Shown one piece after another: positions 1 to 6,845 of a stretch of 9,095 nt of DNA (its first letter is position 1; each line of letters starts with the position of its first letter). The translations under genes were made by a program, and so were the position numbers. The DNA comes from CAZCZR01 sp964503455 (GTDB taxonomy: Bacteria; Bacillota; Clostridia; UBA1381), in the NCBI GenBank assembly GCA_964503455.1, contig CAZCZR010000068.1:1-9095 (forward strand), read 5' to 3'. Below the pieces are notes generated by a model. The model made no database searches. It was not told the origin of the DNA and saw only the letters and a list, made by a program, of their open reading frames with translations.

Positions 1-1
1 G

Positions 2-51
2 AAAAACCGACCTCCCAATCGTCAGATTTTCAGTCTGACTTTGGGGGTCGG
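2..51 (-). terminator. Intrinsic terminator closing the pheS-pheT-cca operon
   Basis: Read on the minus strand, 30 bases beyond the cca stop codon, a long hairpin is followed by five T. The outer stem pairs CCGACC (46-51) with GGTCGG (7-12). Next comes a five-pair stem (14-18 with 41-45) offset by a one-base bulge at 13. The inner stem pairs GTCAGA with TCTGAC (21-26 with 34-39) around a seven-base loop. The T-run is the complement of A2-A6. Stem and T-run together are the classic Rho-independent signal, and its position marks the end of the transcription unit. Confidence 0.9.
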
Positions 52-80
52 GTTACATCAATATGAGTTTTTTATATGCG

Positions 81-1433
81 TCAGCTTCTGTGTTTCATGC
101 TGTTGCGCTTTTTTAATTCCTTCGCTCTTTTCATAAGGTAATCCCTGTTGTTGAGCGACGGATTCATTATCACCTCGTCAAGCATGGTTTTGAGCGCGTC
201 GCCTATCTCTCTGCCGGCTTTATATCCGCACTTTATAAGATCGCGCCCGTTTATTACCAGATCGGAAAGCTGATACGGCTGCCCCTCCGAGATTATCTCG
301 TTATACACGCTTCTTACTCTTTCGAGTCTGGAAAGCTTGTCGGGAAGGTACTCCGGATTTTTCGCTCTGCTGTCCGCCTCCTGAAGCGCCAGCAGCTTTA
401 AAAACAGATCCGGCCCCAGCCGCGCCATAAGCCGCTTGACATAAGCCGCCGAAGCGTCCACACGCACATCGTGGCACTCCACAAGCGTCGTTACGCTCTT
501 TATGGTGTTGTTATCCATTTTGAGGTTATGGAGCGTTTTTTCGGCGATAGACGCGCTCTCACGGTGATGCCCGTAAAAATGTATGGTGCCGGTGGCGTCG
601 GTACTCATGCAAAACGGCTTGCCTACGTCATGCAGAAGCGCCGTCCAGCGAAGCACGGGATCCGCCGCGATATTTCTTACGGCCTCGGTTATATGGTCGC
701 CGACGTTGTATATATGGTATTTGTTTCTCTGCGGCGTTTCGAAGCACCTGGCAAGCTCCGGTATTATATGGGCCAGAAGTCCGGCGTCGTACATAACGCG
801 TATCTTTTCGGGGTGCGGCGATACCAGCAGCTTTGTCATTTCCCCCGCTATTCTTTCGCGGCTGACCTTTTTTATAAGCACAGCGTTTTTGCGTATGGCG
901 CGCAGAGTTTCATCTTCTATGGCGAAGTCAAGCTTCGCCGAAAAGCGCACCGCCCGAAGCATCCTCAACGGATCCTCCCTAAAGCGCACGTCCGGATCGC
1001 CCACGGCGCGTATAATGTGCCGGCGCATATCCTCTCTGCCTCCGAACAGATCGCGTATGCCGCGGCGCGGACTGTAAGCTATGGCGTTTATGGTAAAATC
1101 CCTTCTTGCAAGATCCTTGTCAATATCCTTGACAAACTCCACCTTGTCGGGATGACGCATATCCGTGTAGTCGTTTTCGGTGCGGTATGTAGTGACCTCA
1201 TAGCCGCAGCGGTTCTCGATAACGGTTACCGTTCCGTGCTTGAGGCCCGTGTCGGCTGTCTTTTTAAATATCGCCTTTACGTATTCCGGCAGCGCGGAGG
1301 TGGCAATGTCATAGTCGTCCGGTTCCTCTCCCATAAGCAGATCGCGCACCGCGCCGCCGACGATATACGCCGAGAACCCCGCTTTTTCAAGCTTGTCAAG
1401 TATCGCCTCTGCCGTCGGATCGATCTTAAACAT
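81..1433 (-). CDS. cca: CCA-adding tRNA nucleotidyltransferase
   Basis: This 450-residue protein adds or repairs the 3' CCA end of tRNAs in the cytoplasm, using CTP and ATP. It shows the class II CCA enzyme / poly(A) polymerase head: GGAVRD at residues 26-31, the metal-binding DYD at 40-42, RRDFT at 110-114 (nucleotide selection) and the EDPLRMLRAVRF helix at 153-164. A C-terminal HD domain follows, with LLHDVGKP around 267-274 and further His pairs near 287 and 319, which is common in longer bacterial Cca proteins (about 400-450 residues). The start is fixed by a near-perfect Shine-Dalgarno AGGAGGTGA (1438-1446) four bases upstream of the ATG. It lies 41 bases after pheT and is followed by a strong terminator, so it is the last gene of the pheS operon. 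Whether it is a full CCA-adding or an A- or C-only enzyme cannot be settled by eye; the single gene and HD domain favour full CCA addition. Confidence 0.95.
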   Translation of the reverse strand: MFKIDPTAEAILDKLEKAGFSAYIVGGAVRDLLMGEEPDDYDIATSALPEYVKAIFKKTADTGLKHGTVTVIENRCGYEVTTYRTENDYTDMRHPDKVEFVKDIDKDLARRDFTINAIAYSPRRGIRDLFGGREDMRRHIIRAVGDPDVRFREDPLRMLRAVRFSAKLDFAIEDETLRAIRKNAVLIKKVSRERIAGEMTKLLVSPHPEKIRVMYDAGLLAHIIPELARCFETPQRNKYHIYNVGDHITEAVRNIAADPVLRWTALLHDVGKPFCMSTDATGTIHFYGHHRESASIAEKTLHNLKMDNNTIKSVTTLVECHDVRVDASAAYVKRLMARLGPDLFLKLLALQEADSRAKNPEYLPDKLSRLERVRSVYNEIISEGQPYQLSDLVINGRDLIKCGYKAGREIGDALKTMLDEVIMNPSLNNRDYLMKRAKELKKRNSMKHRS

Positions 1434-1474
1434 TGCATCACCTCCTGTTCCCGTATTATGCGGATAGACTCCGT

Positions 1475-3856
1475 TTACCTAAGCTGTGCGCCGAGTTCGG
1501 ACTCAAGCTCCGAAAGGATTCTGTCAAATACCGCGTTGACCTCGTCGCCTGTAAGGCTTCTGTCCGCCGCGCGGAATGATACGGAATAAGCTACGCTCTT
1601 CTTGCCCTCCGGTATCTGTTCGCCCTCGTACACATCAAAGAGGGTAACGCTTTCAAGCATCGCGCCCGCCTGCTTTTTAATAATCTTCTCTATCGCGGCA
1701 ACGGGTACGGTCTTATCCGCTGTCATCGCTATATCGCGCGTAACGGCAGGGAACTTGGGGAGCTTTTTATACTTCACCGTGCCGCCGGCAAGCTTCAAAA
1801 GCCTTGTAAAATCAAGCTCCGCCACATATACCTCCGTGCCTATCTCAAAATTGGCGGCAACGGTCGGATGTATCTGACCGAGTATGCCGACTTTCTCGCC
1901 TTTTACCGTGACAGACGCCGTTCTTCCGGGGTGGAAGGTCGGATCGTCAGTTACCGCCGCGAACTCCGCGTTTTTAATTCCTATGCCTTCAAGCGTCTTT
2001 TCGCACGCGCCCTTAAGGTCAAAGAAGTCGCAGCCGCCGTACATTCCCATCATTATCCTCTCCGGCTCATACGGAAGTATGCCGTCGTTGGGGATGTATA
2101 TCTTGCCTATCTCAAACAGCCGTGCCGACTCGTTTCTGTAGTTGTAATTCCTTGAAAGGGCGTCAAGCATCGAGGAAATCGTGGTTGTTCTCATCACCGA
2201 GGTATCCTCGCCGAGGGGGTTGAGTATTGTAACGGTGTTTCTCAACGGCGAATCCGCGGGTATGTTCAGCTTGTTGAACACCGACGGGCTTGTAAAGGTA
2301 TAGGTGCATATCTCATACATTCCCTGCGCCGTAAGCACATCCTTTACTTTTTCGGCGGTTTTCTGCTTGAAGTTCCTGCCGCCTGTGGTGGTGTCGCCCG
2401 AAAGGAGCGTTGTGGGTATCTTGTCATAGCCGTAAAAACGCGCTACCTCCTCCGCAACATCGGCTTCGCCCGCGATGTCCGGTCTGAACGACGGCGCTGT
2501 GACAGTCATAGCGTCGGTATCAACGGCAAACTCTATATCGGTGAGGTATTTTACCATATCGGCTTTGGGAATATCCGTGCCGAGGAAGGCGTTTATTTTG
2601 TCCGGTCTGAAAGCAAGCGTTTTGGGCGCGGGTATCTCGCCCTTGATGTCTATACATCCGCAGCAGACCGTGCCGCAGCCGAGCTGTTCCACCAGCTGGC
2701 AGGCTCTTTCAACGGCGGGTATCGTATTGTTCGCGTCAAGTCCCTTCTCGTATCTTGAGGACGCTTCCGTTCTGAGTCCCACTCTCTGCGCCGTAAGACG
2801 CACGCTTGCGCCGTCAAATGTTGCCGACTCGAAGATAACGGTTGACGTGTCGTCCTTCACCTCCGAATTGAAGCCGCCCATAACGCCCGCTATGGCAACG
2901 GCCTTCTCCGCGTCGGAGATGACCAGATCCTCGTTTGTAAGCTTTCTGTCCTGTCCGTCAAGGGTCTTTATCGCCTCGCCGTCCTCCGCGCGGCGGACGA
3001 TTATCTTCTGCCCCGCGAGATCGCGCAGATCAAACGCGTGCATAGGCTGACCGTACTCAAGCAAAACATAGTTCGTTATATCGACAATGTTGTTTATAGC
3101 GCGGACTCCGCTTGCTTTAAGGCGGTCTCTCATCCACTTCGGCGACGGACCTATCTTTACGTCCTTTATCATCCTCGCAGAATAGCGCAGGCACTTCTTA
3201 GTGTCACGCACCTCAACGCTTATGGAGTCGGCTATATTGCCGCCGCGTTCAGAGAATACCGGCTTTTCAAGCTTAAACGGTCTTTTGAAAGACGCCGCCG
3301 TTTCTCTTGCAAGACCTATCACGCTGAAGCAGTCGGGGCGGTTAGAGGTGATCTCGTACTCTATAACGTTCTCGTTCAGTCCGAAAAGCTCCTTTATATC
3401 CATGCCCACGGGCGTGTCGTCGGGAAGTATCAGTATGCCGTATTCCGGCTCATAGCCGAGATCCTCCGCCGATATGCCCAGCTCCTCGTGCGAGCAGATC
3501 ATACCGTTTGACACAACGCCGCGTATCTTGCCCTTTGTTATCTTTACCCCGCCCGGAAGCGTGGATTTATGAAGCGCCACAGGCACCATGATGCCCGCCT
3601 TTACATTCGGCGCTCCGCACACTATCTGCAATACCTCGCCCGTGCCGGCGTCAACCGTGCATACGTGCAGATGATCGCTGTCGGGATGATCCTCGCAGGT
3701 GAGGACTTTTCCCGTTACTACCTTGTTAAGCTCCGCGCCGAGGTTTTCAACGCCCTCGACCTTCGAGCCTGTCATAGTGAGTACCCTTGCGTACTCCTGC
3801 GGCGTTATGCCGCTCATATCGGTGTAATCACCGAACCAACTCATTGGCACTTTCAT
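1475..3856 (-). CDS. pheT: Phenylalanine--tRNA ligase beta subunit
   Basis: The 793-residue beta chain of the (alpha-beta)2 PheRS, which charges tRNA-Phe and carries the editing site for mischarged Tyr. The domains are in the normal order. An N-terminal domain starts with the family's MKVPMSWF-type opening. An EMAP-like tRNA-binding OB fold follows at about 40-150 (HPDSDHLHVC, GAPNV, GMICSHEELG). Then ITSNRPDC leads into the B3/B4 editing region (roughly 205-390, with MHAFDL and RYEKGLD). After these come a B5 domain, the catalytic-like core with NPLGEDTSVMRT and HPGRTA, and a C-terminal ferredoxin-fold anticodon-binding domain (about 700-790). Length is normal for the family. The ATG overlaps the TGA of the preceding P-loop gene (ATGA at 3853-3856). 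Its Shine-Dalgarno AGGAAGGA (3866-3873) lies inside that gene, so translation is probably coupled. Expression should follow the Phe T-box upstream of pheS. Confidence 0.97.
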   Translation of the reverse strand: MKVPMSWFGDYTDMSGITPQEYARVLTMTGSKVEGVENLGAELNKVVTGKVLTCEDHPDSDHLHVCTVDAGTGEVLQIVCGAPNVKAGIMVPVALHKSTLPGGVKITKGKIRGVVSNGMICSHEELGISAEDLGYEPEYGILILPDDTPVGMDIKELFGLNENVIEYEITSNRPDCFSVIGLARETAASFKRPFKLEKPVFSERGGNIADSISVEVRDTKKCLRYSARMIKDVKIGPSPKWMRDRLKASGVRAINNIVDITNYVLLEYGQPMHAFDLRDLAGQKIIVRRAEDGEAIKTLDGQDRKLTNEDLVISDAEKAVAIAGVMGGFNSEVKDDTSTVIFESATFDGASVRLTAQRVGLRTEASSRYEKGLDANNTIPAVERACQLVEQLGCGTVCCGCIDIKGEIPAPKTLAFRPDKINAFLGTDIPKADMVKYLTDIEFAVDTDAMTVTAPSFRPDIAGEADVAEEVARFYGYDKIPTTLLSGDTTTGGRNFKQKTAEKVKDVLTAQGMYEICTYTFTSPSVFNKLNIPADSPLRNTVTILNPLGEDTSVMRTTTISSMLDALSRNYNYRNESARLFEIGKIYIPNDGILPYEPERIMMGMYGGCDFFDLKGACEKTLEGIGIKNAEFAAVTDDPTFHPGRTASVTVKGEKVGILGQIHPTVAANFEIGTEVYVAELDFTRLLKLAGGTVKYKKLPKFPAVTRDIAMTADKTVPVAAIEKIIKKQAGAMLESVTLFDVYEGEQIPEGKKSVAYSVSFRAADRSLTGDEVNAVFDRILSELESELGAQLR

Positions 3857-4404
3857 ATCTGTATATCCTTCCTTTCAATATCTTGGAAAAAATTGTTATT
3901 CAAAAACTCCTCCGCCTGTTTCGGCCGGCGGAATATATAAATTCTCTTATCGGGATAATTCTTTCTCACAGCGTCCAATTCTTCATACACTTTCCCGCGC
4001 TTTAGGCGGCAGCCCCACACCACCCAGCGCAGGAACTCTGCGTTCAGCCGTTCGGGACAGTCCTTGCCCATGTCGGGGCGTGTTTTGCCGTGATACATGA
4101 TCCGCCGCTTTATCACGCGCCAAAGGCACAAAAAGCGATTGATGTCGAGAAATATAATCGTATCGGCTTTGTCGAGCCGCTCTTGATACAAGACCTTGCG
4201 GTAGCTTCCCTCGACAATCCATCTCTCACGCTCCAAAACAGGCGCAAGCAGGTTTATTTTATGCTCTCGCGTGCTTTCCGTCCAGTCGGGCAGCCAGTGC
4301 AGCGCGTCCATATACGTCGGTTCTATGCCTAATTTCCCGCCCATTTTACGCGCAAGCGTCGATTTGCCCGCACCGCAAAAGCCGATTATCATTATGCGGT
4401 TCAT
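3853..4404 (-). CDS. P-loop kinase-like protein (FlaR / adenylate-kinase-related) between pheS and pheT
   Basis: A 183-residue P-loop NTPase. The Walker A motif GFCGAGKS is at residues 8-15. DALHW at 33-37 and WIVEGSY at 62-68 match what I know of small adenylate-kinase-like ATPases often annotated as 'topology modulation protein' FlaR. LDINRFLCLWRVIKRR (86-101) is an Arg-rich segment like a kinase lid or core, followed by RPDMGKDCPERL. Substrate and role are unknown; phosphotransfer to a small molecule is a family-based guess, and the 'topology' name is weakly founded. The gene begins 14 bases after the pheS stop, with a GGGGA ribosome site in that gap. It ends by overlapping pheT by four bases, so it is co-transcribed and probably translationally coupled. 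pheS and pheT are normally adjacent, so this looks like a later insertion that kept the operon intact. Confident as a P-loop protein; function unresolved. Confidence 0.85.
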   Translation of the reverse strand: MNRIMIIGFCGAGKSTLARKMGGKLGIEPTYMDALHWLPDWTESTREHKINLLAPVLERERWIVEGSYRKVLYQERLDKADTIIFLDINRFLCLWRVIKRRIMYHGKTRPDMGKDCPERLNAEFLRWVVWGCRLKRGKVYEELDAVRKNYPDKRIYIFRRPKQAEEFLNNNFFQDIERKDIQI

Positions 4405-4418
4405 CGCTTCGTCCCCGA

Positions 4419-5438
4419 TTAAAACTGCTTTAAGAAACGAAGGTCGTTTTCAAAGAACAGTCTTAAATCGTCTATGTTGTACTTTCCGAGAGTGATCCTT
4501 TCAAGTCCCACGCCGAAAGCGAATCCCGAATACTCCTCCGAGTCTATGCCGCAGTTTTCAAGCACCTTGGGATGAACCATGCCGCAGCCGAGGATCTCTA
4601 TCCAACCCTCGCCCTTGCACATAGCGCAGCCCTTGCCTCCGCAGGCGTGGCATGACATATCCATTTCCGCCGAAGGCTCGGTGAACGGGAAATGATGCGG
4701 ACGGAAACGTACTTTCGTATTCTCGCCGTAAAGCTTTTTTATAAACATTTCAAGCGTACCCTTCAGATCCGCCATGGTAACGCCCTTATCCACCACAAGT
4801 CCCTCTATCTGATGAAACACGGGCGAGTGTGTCGCGTCTACAGCGTCGCTTCTGTAAACTCTTCCGGGGGCGATTATTTTTATGGGCGGCTTCTGCTTTT
4901 CCATGACGCGCACCTGCATCGGCGAGGTCTGCGTTCTTAAAAGCGTGTTTTCCGTGATATAGAAGGTGTCCTGCGTATCGCGCGCCGGATGGTTCTTGGG
5001 GAGATTCAGCGCCTCAAAGTTATAGTAATCGGTCTCCACCTCCGGGCCTTCAACTATCTGATAACCCATGCCGATAAAGATGTCCTCTATGGTGCCTAAG
5101 ACCTGTTCAAGGGGATGACGGCTGCCGATCGCCTGCGCCCTGCCGGGCATGGTGACGTCTATGACCTCTTTTTTGAGCTTTTCATCAAGAAGAGCTTTTT
5201 TGATCTCCGCCTTTTTCTTGTCGATCTCCTCCTCAATGAAGGACTTGACCTCATTTACCATAGCGCCTATAACCGGACGCTCCTCCTTTGAAAGCTTGCC
5301 CATGCCCTTTAATACGGACGTAAGCTCGCCCTTTTTGCCGAGATACTGTATGCGCACCTGTTCAAGCCCTTCAAGATCAAGCTTTTCGCAAAGCGCGCTT
5401 TCGACCTTGCTTTTGATTTCCTGGATCTGTTCTTTCAT
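4419..5438 (-). CDS. pheS: Phenylalanine--tRNA ligase alpha subunit
   Basis: The 339-residue catalytic alpha chain of PheRS, which works as (alpha-beta)2 with PheT. Residues 1-90 form the charged coiled-coil arm that contacts tRNA. The class II catalytic core follows: HPLEQVLGTIEDIF (108-121), GPEVETDYYNFEALN, LLRTQTS (166-172), HSPVFHQIEG (204-213, motif 2 region) and motif 3 FAFGVGLER (306-314). Cysteines at 263, 266, 271 and 274 (CHACGGKGCAMC) form the zinc-ribbon-like knuckle seen in many Firmicutes PheS. The reading frame is open back to an ATG at 5501, but the start at 5438 is preferred. It gives the usual family length, begins with the typical MKEQIQ and has a GAAAGG ribosome site (5447-5452) eight bases upstream, whereas the 5501 ATG has none and sits at the end of the terminator region. 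The gene follows a Phe-type T-box. Confidence 0.97.
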   Translation of the reverse strand: MKEQIQEIKSKVESALCEKLDLEGLEQVRIQYLGKKGELTSVLKGMGKLSKEERPVIGAMVNEVKSFIEEEIDKKKAEIKKALLDEKLKKEVIDVTMPGRAQAIGSRHPLEQVLGTIEDIFIGMGYQIVEGPEVETDYYNFEALNLPKNHPARDTQDTFYITENTLLRTQTSPMQVRVMEKQKPPIKIIAPGRVYRSDAVDATHSPVFHQIEGLVVDKGVTMADLKGTLEMFIKKLYGENTKVRFRPHHFPFTEPSAEMDMSCHACGGKGCAMCKGEGWIEILGCGMVHPKVLENCGIDSEEYSGFAFGVGLERITLGKYNIDDLRLFFENDLRFLKQF

Positions 5439-5446
5439 GTTTGTCG

Positions 5447-5452
5447 CCTTTC
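5447..5452 (-). promoter_or_regulatory. Ribosome binding site deciding the pheS start
   Basis: GAAAGG on the minus strand, eight bases before the ATG at 5438. It supports this start over the in-frame ATG at 5501, which has no purine-rich site in front of it. Confidence 0.75.
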
Positions 5453-5511
5453 TTTGTTTATTGTTTTTATTGTTTATGGAAGTGACTCGCCGCAAGATCA
5501 TGCGTTAATGC

Positions 5512-5547
5512 AAAAAGCTCCGCCCCTTAAAACACAAGGGACGGAGC
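5512..5547 (-). terminator. Regulated T-box terminator upstream of pheS
   Basis: A 12-pair stem with one G-U pair (5536-5547 with 5517-5528), a seven-base loop (5529-5535) and then five T (5512-5516). It sits directly after the T-box sequence and about 73 bases before pheS. In T-box leaders, the antiterminator formed with the conserved T-box sequence excludes this hairpin when uncharged tRNA is bound. It should therefore stop transcription when tRNA-Phe is well charged. Confidence 0.92.
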
Positions 5548-5770
5548 AAACATCTCCGCGGTACCACCCACGTTCCCGCCGTAAGACGGGCGCTTTTCGC
5601 ATAGTAACGTCATGCAAAACGCCGTCCGCTACCCATCCGCGCAAAACGGACTTCACGGACGAAGCTCCGGGACGAAATTCCCTCCGTATCCTTGCCGCGC
5701 AGGCTTACAGCCGACGGCCCGCGCTCTCTTTCGGCGGAATACGGATTCTCCGGAGCGCCGCTCCGATCCC
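5512..5770 (-). promoter_or_regulatory. T-box riboswitch specific for tRNA-Phe
   Basis: A tRNA-sensing leader RNA for the pheS operon. The stem I base pairs GCTCCGG (5750-5756) with CCGGAGC (5664-5670). Above it, the specifier loop is flanked by CCGTAT/ATACGG. The distal part has the canonical AGAGAG (5724-5729) and a GGCTGTAAGCC-like loop. In the specifier loop the triplet TTC at 5674-5676 is a Phe codon followed by a purine. Further on, a stem III-like hairpin is followed by the conserved T-box motif GGTGGTACCGCGG (5556-5568). Its bulge TGGT (5563-5566) complements an A73-CCA acceptor end, the discriminator expected for tRNA-Phe. The terminator follows. Codon, acceptor match and downstream pheS agree. 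Uncharged tRNA-Phe is predicted to turn the operon on. Confidence 0.95.
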
Positions 5771-5834
5771 TTCTTCGCTTTTGGACCGATCGCAAAACAC
5801 AGCTTGCCGACCGATCTTATTATATTGTTTTTCC

Positions 5835-5863
5835 ATTATATCACAGCATATGCCGTTTTGCAA
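5835..5863 (-). promoter_or_regulatory. Sigma-A type promoter of the pheS operon
   Basis: Minus-strand TTGCAA at 5858-5863 (-35), a 17-base spacer, and a perfect TATAAT at 5835-5840 (-10). Transcription would begin near 5828 and run through about 60 bases of leader before T-box stem I. It lies in the gap after the upstream gene's stop at 5900, so the operon is independently transcribed. Confidence 0.85.
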
Positions 5864-5899
5864 GTGCTTTTTCGGAAATTCGTCGATTTTAATAAAACA

Positions 5900-6628
5900 T
5901 TATTCCGCATCGGCTGCCGCGTCCGCACTGTCCGCCGGAGCCGCGTCCGCACTGTCATCGGAGGTCTGAGCGTCGGTTTCGTCCCCGCTTTCCTGCTGAG
6001 CTTCAAGCTCCGCCATCATCTGCTCGTACTGCTCCTTCTGCTTTTCATATTCTTCCTTTTCGGCTTCGTCTATGGCGTTTCTGACTTCCTTCCACTTGGT
6101 GTCGAGAGTTACCTCGTCGCCGAAGCCGTACTCTTCCTTAAAAGCTTCAAGGTTTTCTTCTCCGCCGATAGCTACCTTGATCGTGACTTCGCCCTGGATC
6201 TCGCCCCATGTCATCTGGTCGTTCACCTCATCGCCAAGCTCGTAAAATTCCTTAAGCTCGTCAAAGGAAACGTTGTTCATTTCCGCGAATGTCGATATGG
6301 GTATCGAATACTCCGCGGCGGTGATATTGGTGTCGCCTCTCATGTCCTTGGGAAGATCGTACTCCTCCTTGAACTGAGCTATGGTGATCTTGTCGTCGTC
6401 ATCCTCCGCGTATGCGTTGTTCTGATCAACGAGAGTTTTTATCGTCTCGCCGGTCTTGTCAACGTAGCCCATGTTGTTGTATTTGTTATAGAAGTATTTG
6501 TCAAGATCCGGATTGTTGGGCATTATCAGACCGCCGCCGAAACGGTATGTAAGACCCGCAAGCACAGCCAGCACAATCACTATTGCCGCTATAACTATCA
6601 CGGCTGTCTTTGCGCCGCTTTTCTTCAT
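5900..6628 (-). CDS. Single-pass membrane protein with YGL-type helical repeats (paralog B)
   Basis: Function not recognised. As printed it has 242 residues from the ATG at 6628. It begins MKKSGAKTAV and has one membrane helix (about 8-27), followed by an exported region. That region carries three related helical units at about 81-111, 112-150 and 160-190, each built around a pattern like F/L-x2-E-Y-x-L/F followed by an acidic turn and D-T or M-T (for example FKEEYGFGDEVTLDT). A charged coiled-coil-like stretch (185-212) and an Asp/Ala-rich disordered tail end the protein. It aligns without gaps for about 110 residues to the gene just upstream (6846-7499), with roughly one third identity by hand count. 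The true start is uncertain. GAGGAG nine bases before 6628 could be a ribosome site, but it also reads in frame as Glu-Glu and leads into the assembly gap. The start may therefore be 6812, across the gap. Transcription is probably shared with the upstream paralog; no clear terminator follows. Confidence 0.8.
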   Translation of the reverse strand: MKKSGAKTAVIVIAAIVIVLAVLAGLTYRFGGGLIMPNNPDLDKYFYNKYNNMGYVDKTGETIKTLVDQNNAYAEDDDDKITIAQFKEEYDLPKDMRGDTNITAAEYSIPISTFAEMNNVSFDELKEFYELGDEVNDQMTWGEIQGEVTIKVAIGGEENLEAFKEEYGFGDEVTLDTKWKEVRNAIDEAEKEEYEKQKEQYEQMMAELEAQQESGDETDAQTSDDSADAAPADSADAAADAE

Positions 6629-6643
6629 TATTTCCGGCTCCTC

Positions 6644-6743
6644 NNNNNNNNNNNNNNNNNNNNNNNNNNNNNNNNNNNNNNNNNNNNNNNNNNNNNNNNN
6701 NNNNNNNNNNNNNNNNNNNNNNNNNNNNNNNNNNNNNNNNNNN
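6644..6743. other. Assembly gap (100 N)
   Basis: Exactly 100 undetermined bases, the conventional placeholder for a gap of unknown length. It falls in the 5' part of paralog B, where both edges code for acidic, low-complexity sequence (PAEDTAD on one side, EEPE on the other). A repetitive coding stretch is a plausible cause of the gap. Confidence 0.97.
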
Positions 6744-6812
6744 ATCGGCAGTATCTTCCGCCGGGGAATTGTCCGGCGCGTTGTTTTTCAGTTCATCATC
6801 ATTCTTTGCCAT
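6744..6812 (-). CDS. 5' gene fragment running into the gap, probably the N-terminus of paralog B
   Basis: ATG at 6812 with a strong AAGGAGAG ribosome site (6821-6828), 33 bases after the stop of paralog A. The 23 codons visible before the gap read MAKNDDELKNNAPDNSPAED followed by TAD, a hydrophilic acidic start similar in style to the MANNNNKGSK opening of paralog A. On the far side of the gap the frame resumes as EEPEI directly before MKKSGAK. If the real gap is a multiple of three bases, both parts form one protein with a cytoplasmic N-terminal tail before the membrane helix. The alternative is a separate small gene that ends inside the gap. The strong ribosome site makes the start itself credible. 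Confidence 0.65.
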
Positions 6813-6845
6813 CGTCTTTTCTCTCCTTTACATTTAATCCGAGAT

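Noticed and set aside
471..1589. 372-codon open frame on the plus strand opposite cca and the end of pheT
   Set aside because: It lies wholly antisense to cca and pheT, which have unmistakable motifs. Its translation is Arg/Tyr/Val-rich with no domain, as expected of a shadow of GC-biased codons.
5439..5501. N-terminal extension of pheS to the ATG at 5501
   Set aside because: There is no Shine-Dalgarno, the added 21 residues are Asn/Lys/Arg-rich and unlike PheS, and the start is only 11 bases after the terminator T-run. The 5438 start has a good ribosome site.
5842..5875. Possible plus-strand terminator (AGCA..TGC....GCA..TGCT followed by T)
   Set aside because: The stems are short and interrupted, no plus-strand gene precedes it, and the same bases are the -35 and spacer of the pheS promoter.
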